From the NCBI GenBank assembly GCA_044227505.1, contig JBGAWP010000002.1, positions 62,001 to 126,000 on the forward strand: a stretch of DNA of 64,000 nucleotides. Reading direction: 5' to 3'. Below are positions 53,457 through 61,556 of the stretch, piece after piece (the first letter of the stretch is position 1; each line of letters opens with the position of its first letter). The notes under the pieces were generated by a model. That model made no database searches and was not told where the DNA came from. It worked only from the letters and a program-made list of their open reading frames with translations. This stretch comes from UBA7236 sp044227505 (GTDB taxonomy: Bacteria > Bacteroidota > Bacteroidia > Chitinophagales > BACL12). Made by a program: the position numbers and the translations under genes.

Positions 53457-54773
53457 CTACAAATTATTGTCATTTAGTTTAGCTGCAACCGGAATATCGT
53501 CTATAGTTGCAGAGCCACTTTTCAGGTATGCAAACAAAATTGAATAACTAAAAAATGTAGAAACAAAAAACAAATAATAGTAAGGAACTTCTATCATATT
53601 GTAAAAAAATACCAATGTTAATTTTAAGCTGCATAAACTAAAAAAATGCTGGTTGAGCTTAAGTTTATTTTTTAATAATTTAAACAAAAGTAAACACAAA
53701 AAAGGCAAAATTGCGGCTACTATGATCTGAAAATTGTGTAAAAAATGTATATCTGTGATGTCGAAATACTTTGTGTACCCTAAACTGTTTTCATAATATT
53801 TGCCACTTACTTCATTGTAATTATAGTTCCAGGCTTGATCAACACCAACTTTATAATCGGCAGGTATATTGATAAAATATTCTGGTTGTTTGAATCCGAA
53901 TGGAATTAAAAAAACAAATAATATTATTACAGCTACCACACTGGTTATGATATATGCATTTTTTCTCGACTCATAAAAAAATACATATAATAAATACATA
54001 GGCACCCAAAAAAACAATGCAAACCTGCTCATTAAACAACAGGCAATTGCAATTCCAATTAAAATCGGTTTCTTTTTCGCCAAGGCAAATCCTAGTAATA
54101 AATAATAACCAATTACTATCCCTTCTTCCGTGTTACCTAGAGTTACACGATCTTTCACCAATAAAAAATTAAGTAAAAAAAACAAGGAAATAAATACACT
54201 TATAAGTATGAATGGATTACCGGCATAATTGCGCGGTAATATTTTAAAGGTTAGGAATATTCCGCCAAGCAAAAATAGGGTTGTGGTCCACCTGATATCA
54301 ATCCCTAAATATTCGGCGGCCGTAAAAGGAAGCCACATGAGAGGCATATAGGGAGGTTGTTTGCCATCCCAGATCTCCGGAATAGGTGCATATATCTTTT
54401 CGCCTGACAACAACCTGTTGCACATTACTTTAATTTGTGGTAAGGTATCAGAAAATCTGTGATCCAACACATGATTCTGCATAATGCCTGTCATGAAAAA
54501 AATAAAGTATATTACAATAAATGCGAAAAACGAATAAAGTAAAATTCGATTAAAACGAAATGTGAATTTATTTGAAGATGGTGGTTTAATTTTTTCTTTA
54601 ATAGGAATCATTGGGATTATCGCAATTCCTAATCCGGCTATAAAATAGGTAATTGCTACAATGTCTATTCTGTTTCCATTCTCTAATAAATAGGTGCAGC
54701 AAAGCGTTTCAACTAATGTAAAAACAATAAGTAATATAGTGTAAATTGGAAATGACTTCAGGAGAAGTTTCAT
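53457..54773 (-). CDS. Polytopic membrane protein, GT87/DUF2029-like glycosyltransferase
   Basis: 438 residues with about ten membrane segments. The first large loop has DHRFSDTLPQIKVMCNRLLSGEKIYAPIPEIWDGKQPPYMPLMWLPF, which resembles the substrate loop of GT-C enzymes of the GT87/DUF2029 group that use polyprenyl-phosphate mannose. The acidic residues expected early in such enzymes could be Asp/Glu in the first loop, but I cannot assign them surely. It might decorate surface glycans or the glycosylated T9SS cargo around it. It lies 52 bp downstream of a T9SS gene and beyond a terminator. Confidence 0.7.
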   Translation of the reverse strand: MKLLLKSFPIYTILLIVFTLVETLCCTYLLENGNRIDIVAITYFIAGLGIAIIPMIPIKEKIKPPSSNKFTFRFNRILLYSFFAFIVIYFIFFMTGIMQNHVLDHRFSDTLPQIKVMCNRLLSGEKIYAPIPEIWDGKQPPYMPLMWLPFTAAEYLGIDIRWTTTLFLLGGIFLTFKILPRNYAGNPFILISVFISLFFLLNFLLVKDRVTLGNTEEGIVIGYYLLLGFALAKKKPILIGIAIACCLMSRFALFFWVPMYLLYVFFYESRKNAYIITSVVAVIILFVFLIPFGFKQPEYFINIPADYKVGVDQAWNYNYNEVSGKYYENSLGYTKYFDITDIHFLHNFQIIVAAILPFLCLLLFKLLKNKLKLNQHFFSLCSLKLTLVFFYNMIEVPYYYLFFVSTFFSYSILFAYLKSGSATIDDIPVAAKLNDNNL

Positions 54774-54777
54774 AATA

Positions 54778-54823
54778 TAAAAAAGGCAACAACTTTCTTT
54801 TTATTAGAAAGCTGTTGCCTTTT
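54778..54823 (-). terminator. Intrinsic terminator after the 54830 gene
   Basis: GGCAACA/TGTTGCC stem extended by CTTTCT/AGAAAG, with A-runs (T-runs on the minus strand) at 54778-54784. Confidence 0.82.
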
Positions 54824-54829
54824 ATAGTT

Positions 54830-55561
54830 TTATTGGGTTACAGAAATTTTTTCTGTATACACTGCAACATTTTTATCGTTGATTAAACGCACAAAGTAAA
54901 TGCCTTGTGGCAATTCGGTAATATCAAAGGTCATTTTTCCGGAAGAAGTATTCCATTTAACTTCCTGAACTGACATCCCAACAATATTCACAATTTCCAC
55001 CTTCGAAATATGTGCGCTGAAAGATGCAACTACATTTAATGAATTAATTGCCGGATTCGGATAAACGGTAAAACTATTATCCAAAGACGGTGATATCAAT
55101 ACTGTTTCACAATCTTCTTCCGCAACACCTAAACGCGCGTGAAATACACCTAGGGCATTATAGTTTGCACTATCTTCCACACTGTAATAAATAATTTCCA
55201 CTGTTCCACAACCAGGTATTGGGTGATATTCGCCGTCGTAATAATTGCGGGCATCAAATCTTACATATACTGTCCCGGAAGTTCCGCCAACTGATTCAAA
55301 ATAGGAGGTAGGTTCATCAGTATTTGGTCCGTAACAAAGATTATAATCGCACACGGATGAAGACCAGAAATCCGGAATATCATTAACAGTGCGCAGCCAA
55401 TTCATGGCTTGCGTTTCTCCTGTATTTTGCAGGGTGATATGCACTTCCACTAATTCAGAAGGATCTCCATCTACCTCGGCATAAGCAGGATCCAATGTGA
55501 TATATTGAGCATATAAACTCATACTGCCTAAAAGGGATAAAAACAATAATGATCTTTTCAT
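54830..55561 (-). CDS. T9SS cargo protein of unknown function
   Basis: 243 residues. It has a signal peptide (LLFLSLLGSMSLYAQ), then a single beta-sandwich-like domain (about 20-150: DPSELVEVHITLQNTGETQAMNW, GTVYVRFDARNYYDGEYHP and VEIIYYSVEDSANYNAL). The C-terminal sorting domain starts FTVYPNPAINSLNVV. The middle domain looks like an Ig-like or DUF4625-style beta-sandwich, but I do not recognise it. Terminators lie on both sides, so it is a single-gene unit. Confidence 0.75.
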   Translation of the reverse strand: MKRSLLFLSLLGSMSLYAQYITLDPAYAEVDGDPSELVEVHITLQNTGETQAMNWLRTVNDIPDFWSSSVCDYNLCYGPNTDEPTSYFESVGGTSGTVYVRFDARNYYDGEYHPIPGCGTVEIIYYSVEDSANYNALGVFHARLGVAEEDCETVLISPSLDNSFTVYPNPAINSLNVVASFSAHISKVEIVNIVGMSVQEVKWNTSSGKMTFDITELPQGIYFVRLINDKNVAVYTEKISVTQ

Positions 55562-55579
55562 TGTATTAATTTTAAAGTG

Positions 55580-55610
55580 AAAAGGCCGAATAATATTATC
55601 CGGCCTTTTT
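55580..55610 (-). terminator. Intrinsic terminator after the Omp28-like gene
   Basis: AAAAGGCCGAATAAT pairs with ATTATCCGGCCTTTT with one mismatch; the A/T-runs suit both strands. Confidence 0.85.
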
Positions 55611-55616
55611 AAGGAT

Positions 55617-57668
55617 TTATTTTACAATATTTAATTTTTCTGTTTGTGTTTTTAATTGACCGTCTGTCAGATAATAAAAATACATACCACTATTTAATTC
55701 AGAAACATTTAATGGATATGTAGTTGTTCCACCTGAAATTGGAACTTCCATAACGATGCGACCTGAAATATCTGTAATGTTCATTGTGTAATCTTTATCC
55801 AAATTTGTAAAGCTGATATTGGTTAGATCCATAGCTGGATTTGGATATGCGCATCCCAATAAATTTTGGATCTCATTATCAAAATCAATTCCATTTAACT
55901 CTCCTTTAAAATAAAGATAAGTTGCATTCATAATGGCATTTCTCACAGCATCATCTTCTATCATTTCAATTCCAATTCCTAAATAAACCGTTTTATAATC
56001 AGAAGTTTCTGAACGAACACCACCAACTTTGGTTCCAGCATTATAAGTAAAAATATCTGTTGCGTCAACGCCCATTGCTTCAATTTGTTCAGGATAGTAA
56101 TTAACCGGGCCATAAGCTTCGGATATGTTGCTTTCTGCAACAGCGCCATACCATTCGTCAGTGGCAACTGCAGTAAATGATGTAGCACCACTTGCAATAT
56201 CATTTACAAAGGAAGCATGTAAATAATCTTCGTAAAAACTCACCGCTTCCGGGTAATATGCTGCATAATAATCAATTTCCCAACCTATGTCCTGACCTGC
56301 GATAAATAAATTACCTCCGTTGTCCAGAAATTCTTCCAACTGTTCAATTTTTAATGGATCATCCACTAAAGCGGGGAAGGTCCATGCAACGTTGTAATAA
56401 ATATTTTCAATGCCATCCAATGCAGCTCCTGAAAATCCTTTTTTCATTGTAAAGTGTGAAGTAGACGCAAATGTTGTGATTCCTGCTGCGTCTAAAGCGT
56501 CAATATATAAAGATTCAAAATCATAAGTATCATAAGGAGAACCATCGCCGTAATTCACCTCATTATTTACAATAAGATCGGTTACACCGGATATTGTATA
56601 ATATGTAAGCACCTGTGGGAAAATTTCCGGATTGTCAGGAAATTCAACAGTAATGGTATATTCACCAATACCTGCACTCGCTCCAACAGCAACTTCAAGA
56701 TCAATTGGTAATACACTTAATGCATTAATAGAAGTCGATGCAGTTGTTGTGTAAGTCATTCCATTATAATCGAAAGAGGAACTCCAGTCAGCAGGTTCGC
56801 TTTTTGTTAATGTAATTGTGATGTTAGCATTTGCATCTCCTAGGTTTTCTACATTTCCTGTAAATGTTTCAGGAGTTCCTACTGTGCCGTTTGTGAAAAC
56901 AATCGGTGCGATATTATAAACTTCTACTATCGGGTCACCGGAAGCACCTGAATTTAAAACTTCTTTAGTGGACACATTCTGTACCCAGGCAAGAGCATAA
57001 ATTTCTTCATCTACATATATCGGATCCAATTCGTAAGAATAATCGAAAGTCACGGATGAACCTAAACCTGCCGGAGTGTATGCAACACCACCTGTGCCTG
57101 TTATTGATTCGCGGAAAACATTAGGGAATTCTGTTTCGCCATTACTGCCCGGAGGACTAATATAATCAACCAAATGCTCAACCACAGCAGCTTTCAATTT
57201 ATAAGTGCCAGCTGGAACGGTTCCAACAGTTTGTATTTCAATATGCACATTTCTGGTAGTGCCTGCAGTAGTCTCAGAAACCAGTATCCTGATCGGACTG
57301 TTTTCAGTTGTTAAATTATTTACAACATCTTGGGTTACTGCTGCCGGGCTGCCAATACTTGTTCCGTTTTGGATCATATCGGGAACGCCGGAAACTCCGT
57401 AATAACTCACCATTTCATCACTTTCATCTGGATTGAAATCATACATTTCGTCAACACCCGGCCATGAGGTATGGTAAGCAACATGGTGCATATTTGATTC
57501 GTTTGCATAATAAACAGCCTGAAAGAAAGGGTTTTGATCTGCGCAAGGTGCACAGGATGCCTGTGTAAAGTGCTCAAATAAAGGGTATTTTTTGGCTTGC
57601 GCAAAACTTGTATTACAAATAAAGAGCGCTGCCATCAGCATTGAGGTGTAAAGTATTTTTTTCATCAT
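55617..57668 (-). CDS. Omp28-related thioredoxin-like T9SS cargo protein
   Basis: 683 residues from the ATG at 57668 (MMKKILYTSMLMAALFICN, signal peptide ending SFAQ). The N-terminal domain starts LFEHFTQASCAPCADQNPFF, a CxxC thioredoxin-like motif as in Omp28 outer-membrane proteins, and continues to about residue 250. Ig-like and flavodoxin-like segments follow (FLDNGGNLFIAGQDIGWEID). The C-terminal sorting domain starts GCAYPNPAMDLTNIS. The longer in-frame start adds 26 residues without a signal and runs through a promoter-like TACCTTTA. It could catalyse disulfide chemistry on the surface. Confidence 0.85.
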   Translation of the reverse strand: MMKKILYTSMLMAALFICNTSFAQAKKYPLFEHFTQASCAPCADQNPFFQAVYYANESNMHHVAYHTSWPGVDEMYDFNPDESDEMVSYYGVSGVPDMIQNGTSIGSPAAVTQDVVNNLTTENSPIRILVSETTAGTTRNVHIEIQTVGTVPAGTYKLKAAVVEHLVDYISPPGSNGETEFPNVFRESITGTGGVAYTPAGLGSSVTFDYSYELDPIYVDEEIYALAWVQNVSTKEVLNSGASGDPIVEVYNIAPIVFTNGTVGTPETFTGNVENLGDANANITITLTKSEPADWSSSFDYNGMTYTTTASTSINALSVLPIDLEVAVGASAGIGEYTITVEFPDNPEIFPQVLTYYTISGVTDLIVNNEVNYGDGSPYDTYDFESLYIDALDAAGITTFASTSHFTMKKGFSGAALDGIENIYYNVAWTFPALVDDPLKIEQLEEFLDNGGNLFIAGQDIGWEIDYYAAYYPEAVSFYEDYLHASFVNDIASGATSFTAVATDEWYGAVAESNISEAYGPVNYYPEQIEAMGVDATDIFTYNAGTKVGGVRSETSDYKTVYLGIGIEMIEDDAVRNAIMNATYLYFKGELNGIDFDNEIQNLLGCAYPNPAMDLTNISFTNLDKDYTMNITDISGRIVMEVPISGGTTTYPLNVSELNSGMYFYYLTDGQLKTQTEKLNIVK

Positions 57669-57691
57669 ATTTTTTTGAGATTCTAAAGGTA

Positions 57692-57699
57692 TAAAGGTA
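57692..57699 (-). promoter_or_regulatory. -7-like element TACCTTTA for the Omp28-like gene
   Basis: One mismatch to TAnnTTTG, 23 nt before the ATG at 57668; a second ACCTTTA word lies just downstream. It supports the shorter start. Confidence 0.45.
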
Positions 57700-57846
57700 A
57701 AATGAAAAAAACAAGCTAAAAACCTGTACTGACACGAATATGTCATTTTAGGCTGGGTTTAGGTCTATTCTAATTGGGCTTCATGCAAGTTGGGCCTGAA
57801 TATGAAACATAATTGATTGTGAACGGCTATGGATTATGAAACAAAT

Positions 57847-57854
57847 TACCTTTG
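57847..57854 (+). promoter_or_regulatory. -7 promoter element TACCTTTG for the glcD-like gene
   Basis: Perfect match ending 4 nt before the ATG at 57859. It lies inside the 10-codon longer reading and so favours the shorter start. Confidence 0.62.
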
Positions 57855-57858
57855 CAAA

Positions 57859-59262
57859 ATGTATCAGAAAGTAGATCCGGAAATTTTAGAAAAACTGAAA
57901 GTTATTGTTGGAGAAAATTATGTGTTTTTCGACGCAGAAAATAAAGAAAAATATGCATCCGATGAAACGGAAGATCTGCAGTTTTTCCCGGAAGTAATAG
58001 TAAAACCAATAACTCCGGAAGAAATTTCTCAGGTATTAGTGCTGGCAAACAAATATAATATCCCGGTTACTCCGCAAGGAGCACGAACGGGTTTAAGCGG
58101 AGGTGCTTTACCGCTTTTTGGCGGAATTGCGCTCAGTATGGAGCGTTTCAATAAAATTTTATTTTTGGATGAACGCAATTTACAAGTAACAACGGAGCCT
58201 GGAGTAATTACGGAGGTTTTGCAAAATGCAGTGATCGAAAAAGGACTATTTTATCCGCCTGATCCGGCGAGTAAAGGAAGCTGTTTTATTGGTGGGAATG
58301 TCGCCGAAAATTCAGGTGGGCCAAAGGCTGTTAAATATGGTGTTGTAAAAGATTATGTTTTAAACCTGGAAGTGGTTTTACCCACAGGGGAAATAATTTG
58401 GACAGGGGCAAATGTTTTAAAAAATGCTACAGGTTATAATCTCACCCAATTATTTGTAGGGAGTGAGGGCACACTTGGAATTATTACAAAAATTGTTTTG
58501 AAATTAATTCCTTACCCAAAATTTAATTTATTGATGTTAGTTCCTTTTTATTCGGCAACAAAGGCCTGCGAAGCCGTTTCGGAAATATTCAGGGCGGGTT
58601 TAACGCCAAGTGCAATGGAATTTATGGAGCGCGATGCAATTGATTTTGTTTTGAAATTTAACAATGATATTAATGTAAATATCAAGGATGGAATAAATGC
58701 TCATTTGTTAATAGAAGTTGATGGAAATAATCCGGATATATTAATGCAGGATTGCGAAACAATTTCCGCAATAGTGGAAAAATTTGAATGCGATGAAATT
58801 TTATTTGCTGAATCCGAACGTGAAAAAAATGACCTTTGGAAAATGCGTAGAAAAGTGGGAGAGGCGGTAAAACAAAATTCCGTGTATAAGGAAGAAGATA
58901 CGGTTGTACCAAGAGCCGAACTTCCGGTTTTGTTGGCAGGTGTAAAAAGTATAGGTGCAAAATATGGATTTCAATCAGTTTGTTACGGGCATGCCGGGGA
59001 TGGAAACCTACATGTAAATATTTTGAAGGGAACACTTTCTGATGAACAGTGGAACAAAAACCTTCCGGAAGGGATTCGCGAAATTTTCCAGCTTGTAATT
59101 GAATTGGGAGGCACGCTCAGCGGCGAACACGGCATCGGTCTTGTTCAGAAACCCTTTATGGGCATAGCTTTCGATGAAATTCAACTGAGGATCCTGCGAC
59201 AGATCAAACAGATGTTCGACCCGTTGGCCATTCTCAATCCGGGTAAAATAGTAGACATTTAA
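57859..59262 (+). CDS. glcD: FAD-linked 2-hydroxyacid oxidase/dehydrogenase (GlcD family)
   Basis: 467 residues from the ATG at 57859. The VAO-type FAD domain has VTPQGARTGLSGGALP, PDPASKGSCFIGGNVAENSGGPKAVKYG and LFVGSEGTLGIITKIVLKL. The C-terminal domain has VCYGHAGDGNLHVNIL and LGGTLSGEHGIGLVQK, the metal- and substrate-binding motifs of glycolate oxidase GlcD and D-lactate dehydrogenase. The real substrate (glycolate, D-lactate or another 2-hydroxyacid) cannot be told. No GlcE/GlcF partner is adjacent. I chose the start at 57859 because of the promoter spacing. Confidence 0.9.
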   Translation: MYQKVDPEILEKLKVIVGENYVFFDAENKEKYASDETEDLQFFPEVIVKPITPEEISQVLVLANKYNIPVTPQGARTGLSGGALPLFGGIALSMERFNKILFLDERNLQVTTEPGVITEVLQNAVIEKGLFYPPDPASKGSCFIGGNVAENSGGPKAVKYGVVKDYVLNLEVVLPTGEIIWTGANVLKNATGYNLTQLFVGSEGTLGIITKIVLKLIPYPKFNLLMLVPFYSATKACEAVSEIFRAGLTPSAMEFMERDAIDFVLKFNNDINVNIKDGINAHLLIEVDGNNPDILMQDCETISAIVEKFECDEILFAESEREKNDLWKMRRKVGEAVKQNSVYKEEDTVVPRAELPVLLAGVKSIGAKYGFQSVCYGHAGDGNLHVNILKGTLSDEQWNKNLPEGIREIFQLVIELGGTLSGEHGIGLVQKPFMGIAFDEIQLRILRQIKQMFDPLAILNPGKIVDI

Positions 59263-59452
59263 TATACAAAATCTTTTATTTTGGATTGTTTTCTTGGAAA
59301 GTTTAAAATTTTGTCCTAATTTTTGCGCAACAAACGGAACCCGTAACCGTTTAGTTCGATAAATTAGCGATTGTTGAACAGTATTAAAGCGCACACTGCA
59401 TTAAATTTTTTGGAACCGCACACAGGTTTTTAGAATCGATTTATGTATAGAT

Positions 59453-60856
59453 ATGTTTAAATATTCAGTGGCAATATTTTACAAATGTTTATTATGCTTT
59501 TGTGTAATAACAAGTGTAAATGCGCAGGAATTTATTGGTTTGCGAACAGATAATTACGCCGGCTCAAATGGTATGTTATTAAATCCTGCAATGCCAATTA
59601 CCGGCAAATTGCCCTGGGATATCAATGTATTTGCATTGGGAGTTTATGAGGACAATAATTACATTTCCATTCCGGAGAATATGATCAAATATGTGACTAC
59701 TTCCGATAGTATTATTGATATCAATTATTTTAATCCGAAAAAAATTTACGGACATGGGAATGTTCTCGCACAATTGCCTTCTGCATTTTTTAAATTTGAT
59801 GATTTTGCAGCCGGTATTTTTTTCACCGCAAGAGCTGCCGGATATGCTTTGAGTGAAAATGAAGTACATGGAATTGCAGGTATTAAAGATGTTCCGCTAT
59901 ATACAAATATCGATATGCCGGCATTTAATGCAGGTGTTTTGGTTTGGGGGGAAGCCGGTTTAAATGCAGAGGCTACCTTGGAAAGAAATTCCGTATTCGC
60001 AGTACATTTAGGTGGAAATTTAAAATATCTCAGTGGATTAGAGGCTTTAGGGTTTGAAAATAATTCTGAATTTACCTATGTGCGCGATACCGTTAATACT
60101 ACCGCAACTCATTTTGATTCGGATTTTGATTATACGAAAAACCTGGGTTCGAATATGCTGTACGACAAAAGCAATTTTGGAATAAATGGTTCAGGTGTTG
60201 GTTTGGATGTTGGTGTGATCTATGAAGTTAAAAGAAGGTCTCAATTCAAATTTTCCAAAAATCAGGAATATATATGGAAGTTCGGATTATCTATCGTTGA
60301 TCTGGGCATGATAAAATTCACCAAAAATTCCGGCACCTATCATTTGGTTAACGAAGAATCATTAGTTGTTTCTAATGCGGAATTGGATTCTATTGATGAT
60401 ATTGATGAATTTAACCGCGCAGGCGCAAGAATTATTTATGACCTGAGTGCTGCAGCAAAGGATGGAAGTACTTTTGCCATGTATTTACCCGCAGCATTTG
60501 TGATCAGCGCCGAAAAAGCATTTAATAAAAATATTTATGCGCAGGCACTCATAGTGCGCAGAATACCAAGGTTTAATACTAATCTCATTGCCCGAGCCAA
60601 TGTTTTTTCCTTAACTCCACGCTATGAAACCAGAAATGTAAGTTTTTGTATTCCCATGCAACTTTATGAAGACAGAGAGTTCAGAATAGGAGCCGCTGCG
60701 CGATTTATGTTTTTTACCATTGGGTCTGATAACTTGTTAACCTTTACGAAACAATCCGATTACTCGTCAATAAATATGTATATGGGAATAAAATTAAACC
60801 CTTACTGGTTATTACCGGAAAACAAAGTTAAATTTTTAGATTGTTTAAAAATGTGA
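59453..60856 (+). CDS. DUF5723 family outer-membrane protein
   Basis: 467 residues with a signal peptide (FYKCLLCFCVITSVNAQ). The mature start GLRTDNYAGSNGMLLNPAMPITGKLPWDINVFALGVYEDNNYIS is typical of DUF5723, a Bacteroidota-only family with beta-barrel character. Aromatic-rich strands follow to the end (YSSINMYMGIKLNPYWLL). Function unknown; gliding-motility and surface roles have been suggested by context in the phylum. The 3' end overlaps the convergent rsmI gene by 12 bp. Confidence 0.82.
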   Translation: MFKYSVAIFYKCLLCFCVITSVNAQEFIGLRTDNYAGSNGMLLNPAMPITGKLPWDINVFALGVYEDNNYISIPENMIKYVTTSDSIIDINYFNPKKIYGHGNVLAQLPSAFFKFDDFAAGIFFTARAAGYALSENEVHGIAGIKDVPLYTNIDMPAFNAGVLVWGEAGLNAEATLERNSVFAVHLGGNLKYLSGLEALGFENNSEFTYVRDTVNTTATHFDSDFDYTKNLGSNMLYDKSNFGINGSGVGLDVGVIYEVKRRSQFKFSKNQEYIWKFGLSIVDLGMIKFTKNSGTYHLVNEESLVVSNAELDSIDDIDEFNRAGARIIYDLSAAAKDGSTFAMYLPAAFVISAEKAFNKNIYAQALIVRRIPRFNTNLIARANVFSLTPRYETRNVSFCIPMQLYEDREFRIGAAARFMFFTIGSDNLLTFTKQSDYSSINMYMGIKLNPYWLLPENKVKFLDCLKM

Positions 60857-61552
60857 ATCGGGTTTTACTTTGTCTTCTTTTTCAATTCCTTTAACTACAA
60901 TTACAAACTCGCCCTTTGTTATTTTATTTTTGAAATGCTCCTGAACTTCCGTAAAAGTTCCACGCACAGTTTCTTCAAATTTTTTAGAGATCTCCCGCGA
61001 AACACTCACCTTTCTTTCCGGAAAAATTTTTGCGAGTTGTTCCAATGTTTTTAAAATCCTGTAAGTGGATTCATATAAGATCATAGTTCGCTTTTCTGAA
61101 GAGATTTCACGCAGTTTTGTTTCCCTGCCTTTTTTTTGAGGAATGAACCCAATAAATACAAATTCGTTGATCGGGAATCCTGAATTTACTAATGCTGGAA
61201 CAAAGGCTGTAGCACCGGGTAAAGTTTCCACTACAATATTATTTTCTACACATAAATGCACCAATAAATAACCCGGATCAGATATTCCGGGAGTACCGGC
61301 ATCAGAGATCAAGGCTATATTTTTCCCCTCCGAAATTTCCATCACAATTTTTTTTACAGCTTCGTGTTCGTTGAATTTATGATGGGATATTGTTTTTGTA
61401 GTAATTTTATAATGACGCAATAAAACGGAAGAAGTTCTCGTGTCTTCTGCAAGAATTAGGTCCACTTCTTTCAATAACCTAATTGCCCGAAGTGTCATAT
61501 CTTCAAGATTGCCGATCGGTGTTGGAATAATATATAATTTCCCTTGCTTCAT
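60845..61552 (-). CDS. rsmI: 16S rRNA (cytidine-1402-2'-O)-methyltransferase
   Basis: 235 residues from the ATG at 61552; an ATG five codons upstream overlaps the previous gene by 11 bp and is also possible. The tetrapyrrole-methylase-like fold has GKLYIIPTPIGNLEDMTLRAIRLLKEVD, LAEDTRTSSVLLRHY, IALISDAGTPGISDPGYLLV and YESTYRILKTLEQL, all diagnostic of RsmI. It 2'-O-methylates C1402 in the decoding centre using SAM. Its last 12 bp overlap the end of the convergent DUF5723 gene. Confidence 0.95.
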   Translation of the reverse strand: MKQGKLYIIPTPIGNLEDMTLRAIRLLKEVDLILAEDTRTSSVLLRHYKITTKTISHHKFNEHEAVKKIVMEISEGKNIALISDAGTPGISDPGYLLVHLCVENNIVVETLPGATAFVPALVNSGFPINEFVFIGFIPQKKGRETKLREISSEKRTMILYESTYRILKTLEQLAKIFPERKVSVSREISKKFEETVRGTFTEVQEHFKNKITKGEFVIVVKGIEKEDKVKPDSHF

Positions 61553-61556
61553 TTCA

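Noticed and set aside
53427..57832. Shared CGGCTATGGATT word at 53431 and 57824
   Set aside because: A 12-bp identity alone in AT-rich DNA is not convincing evidence of a repeat family.
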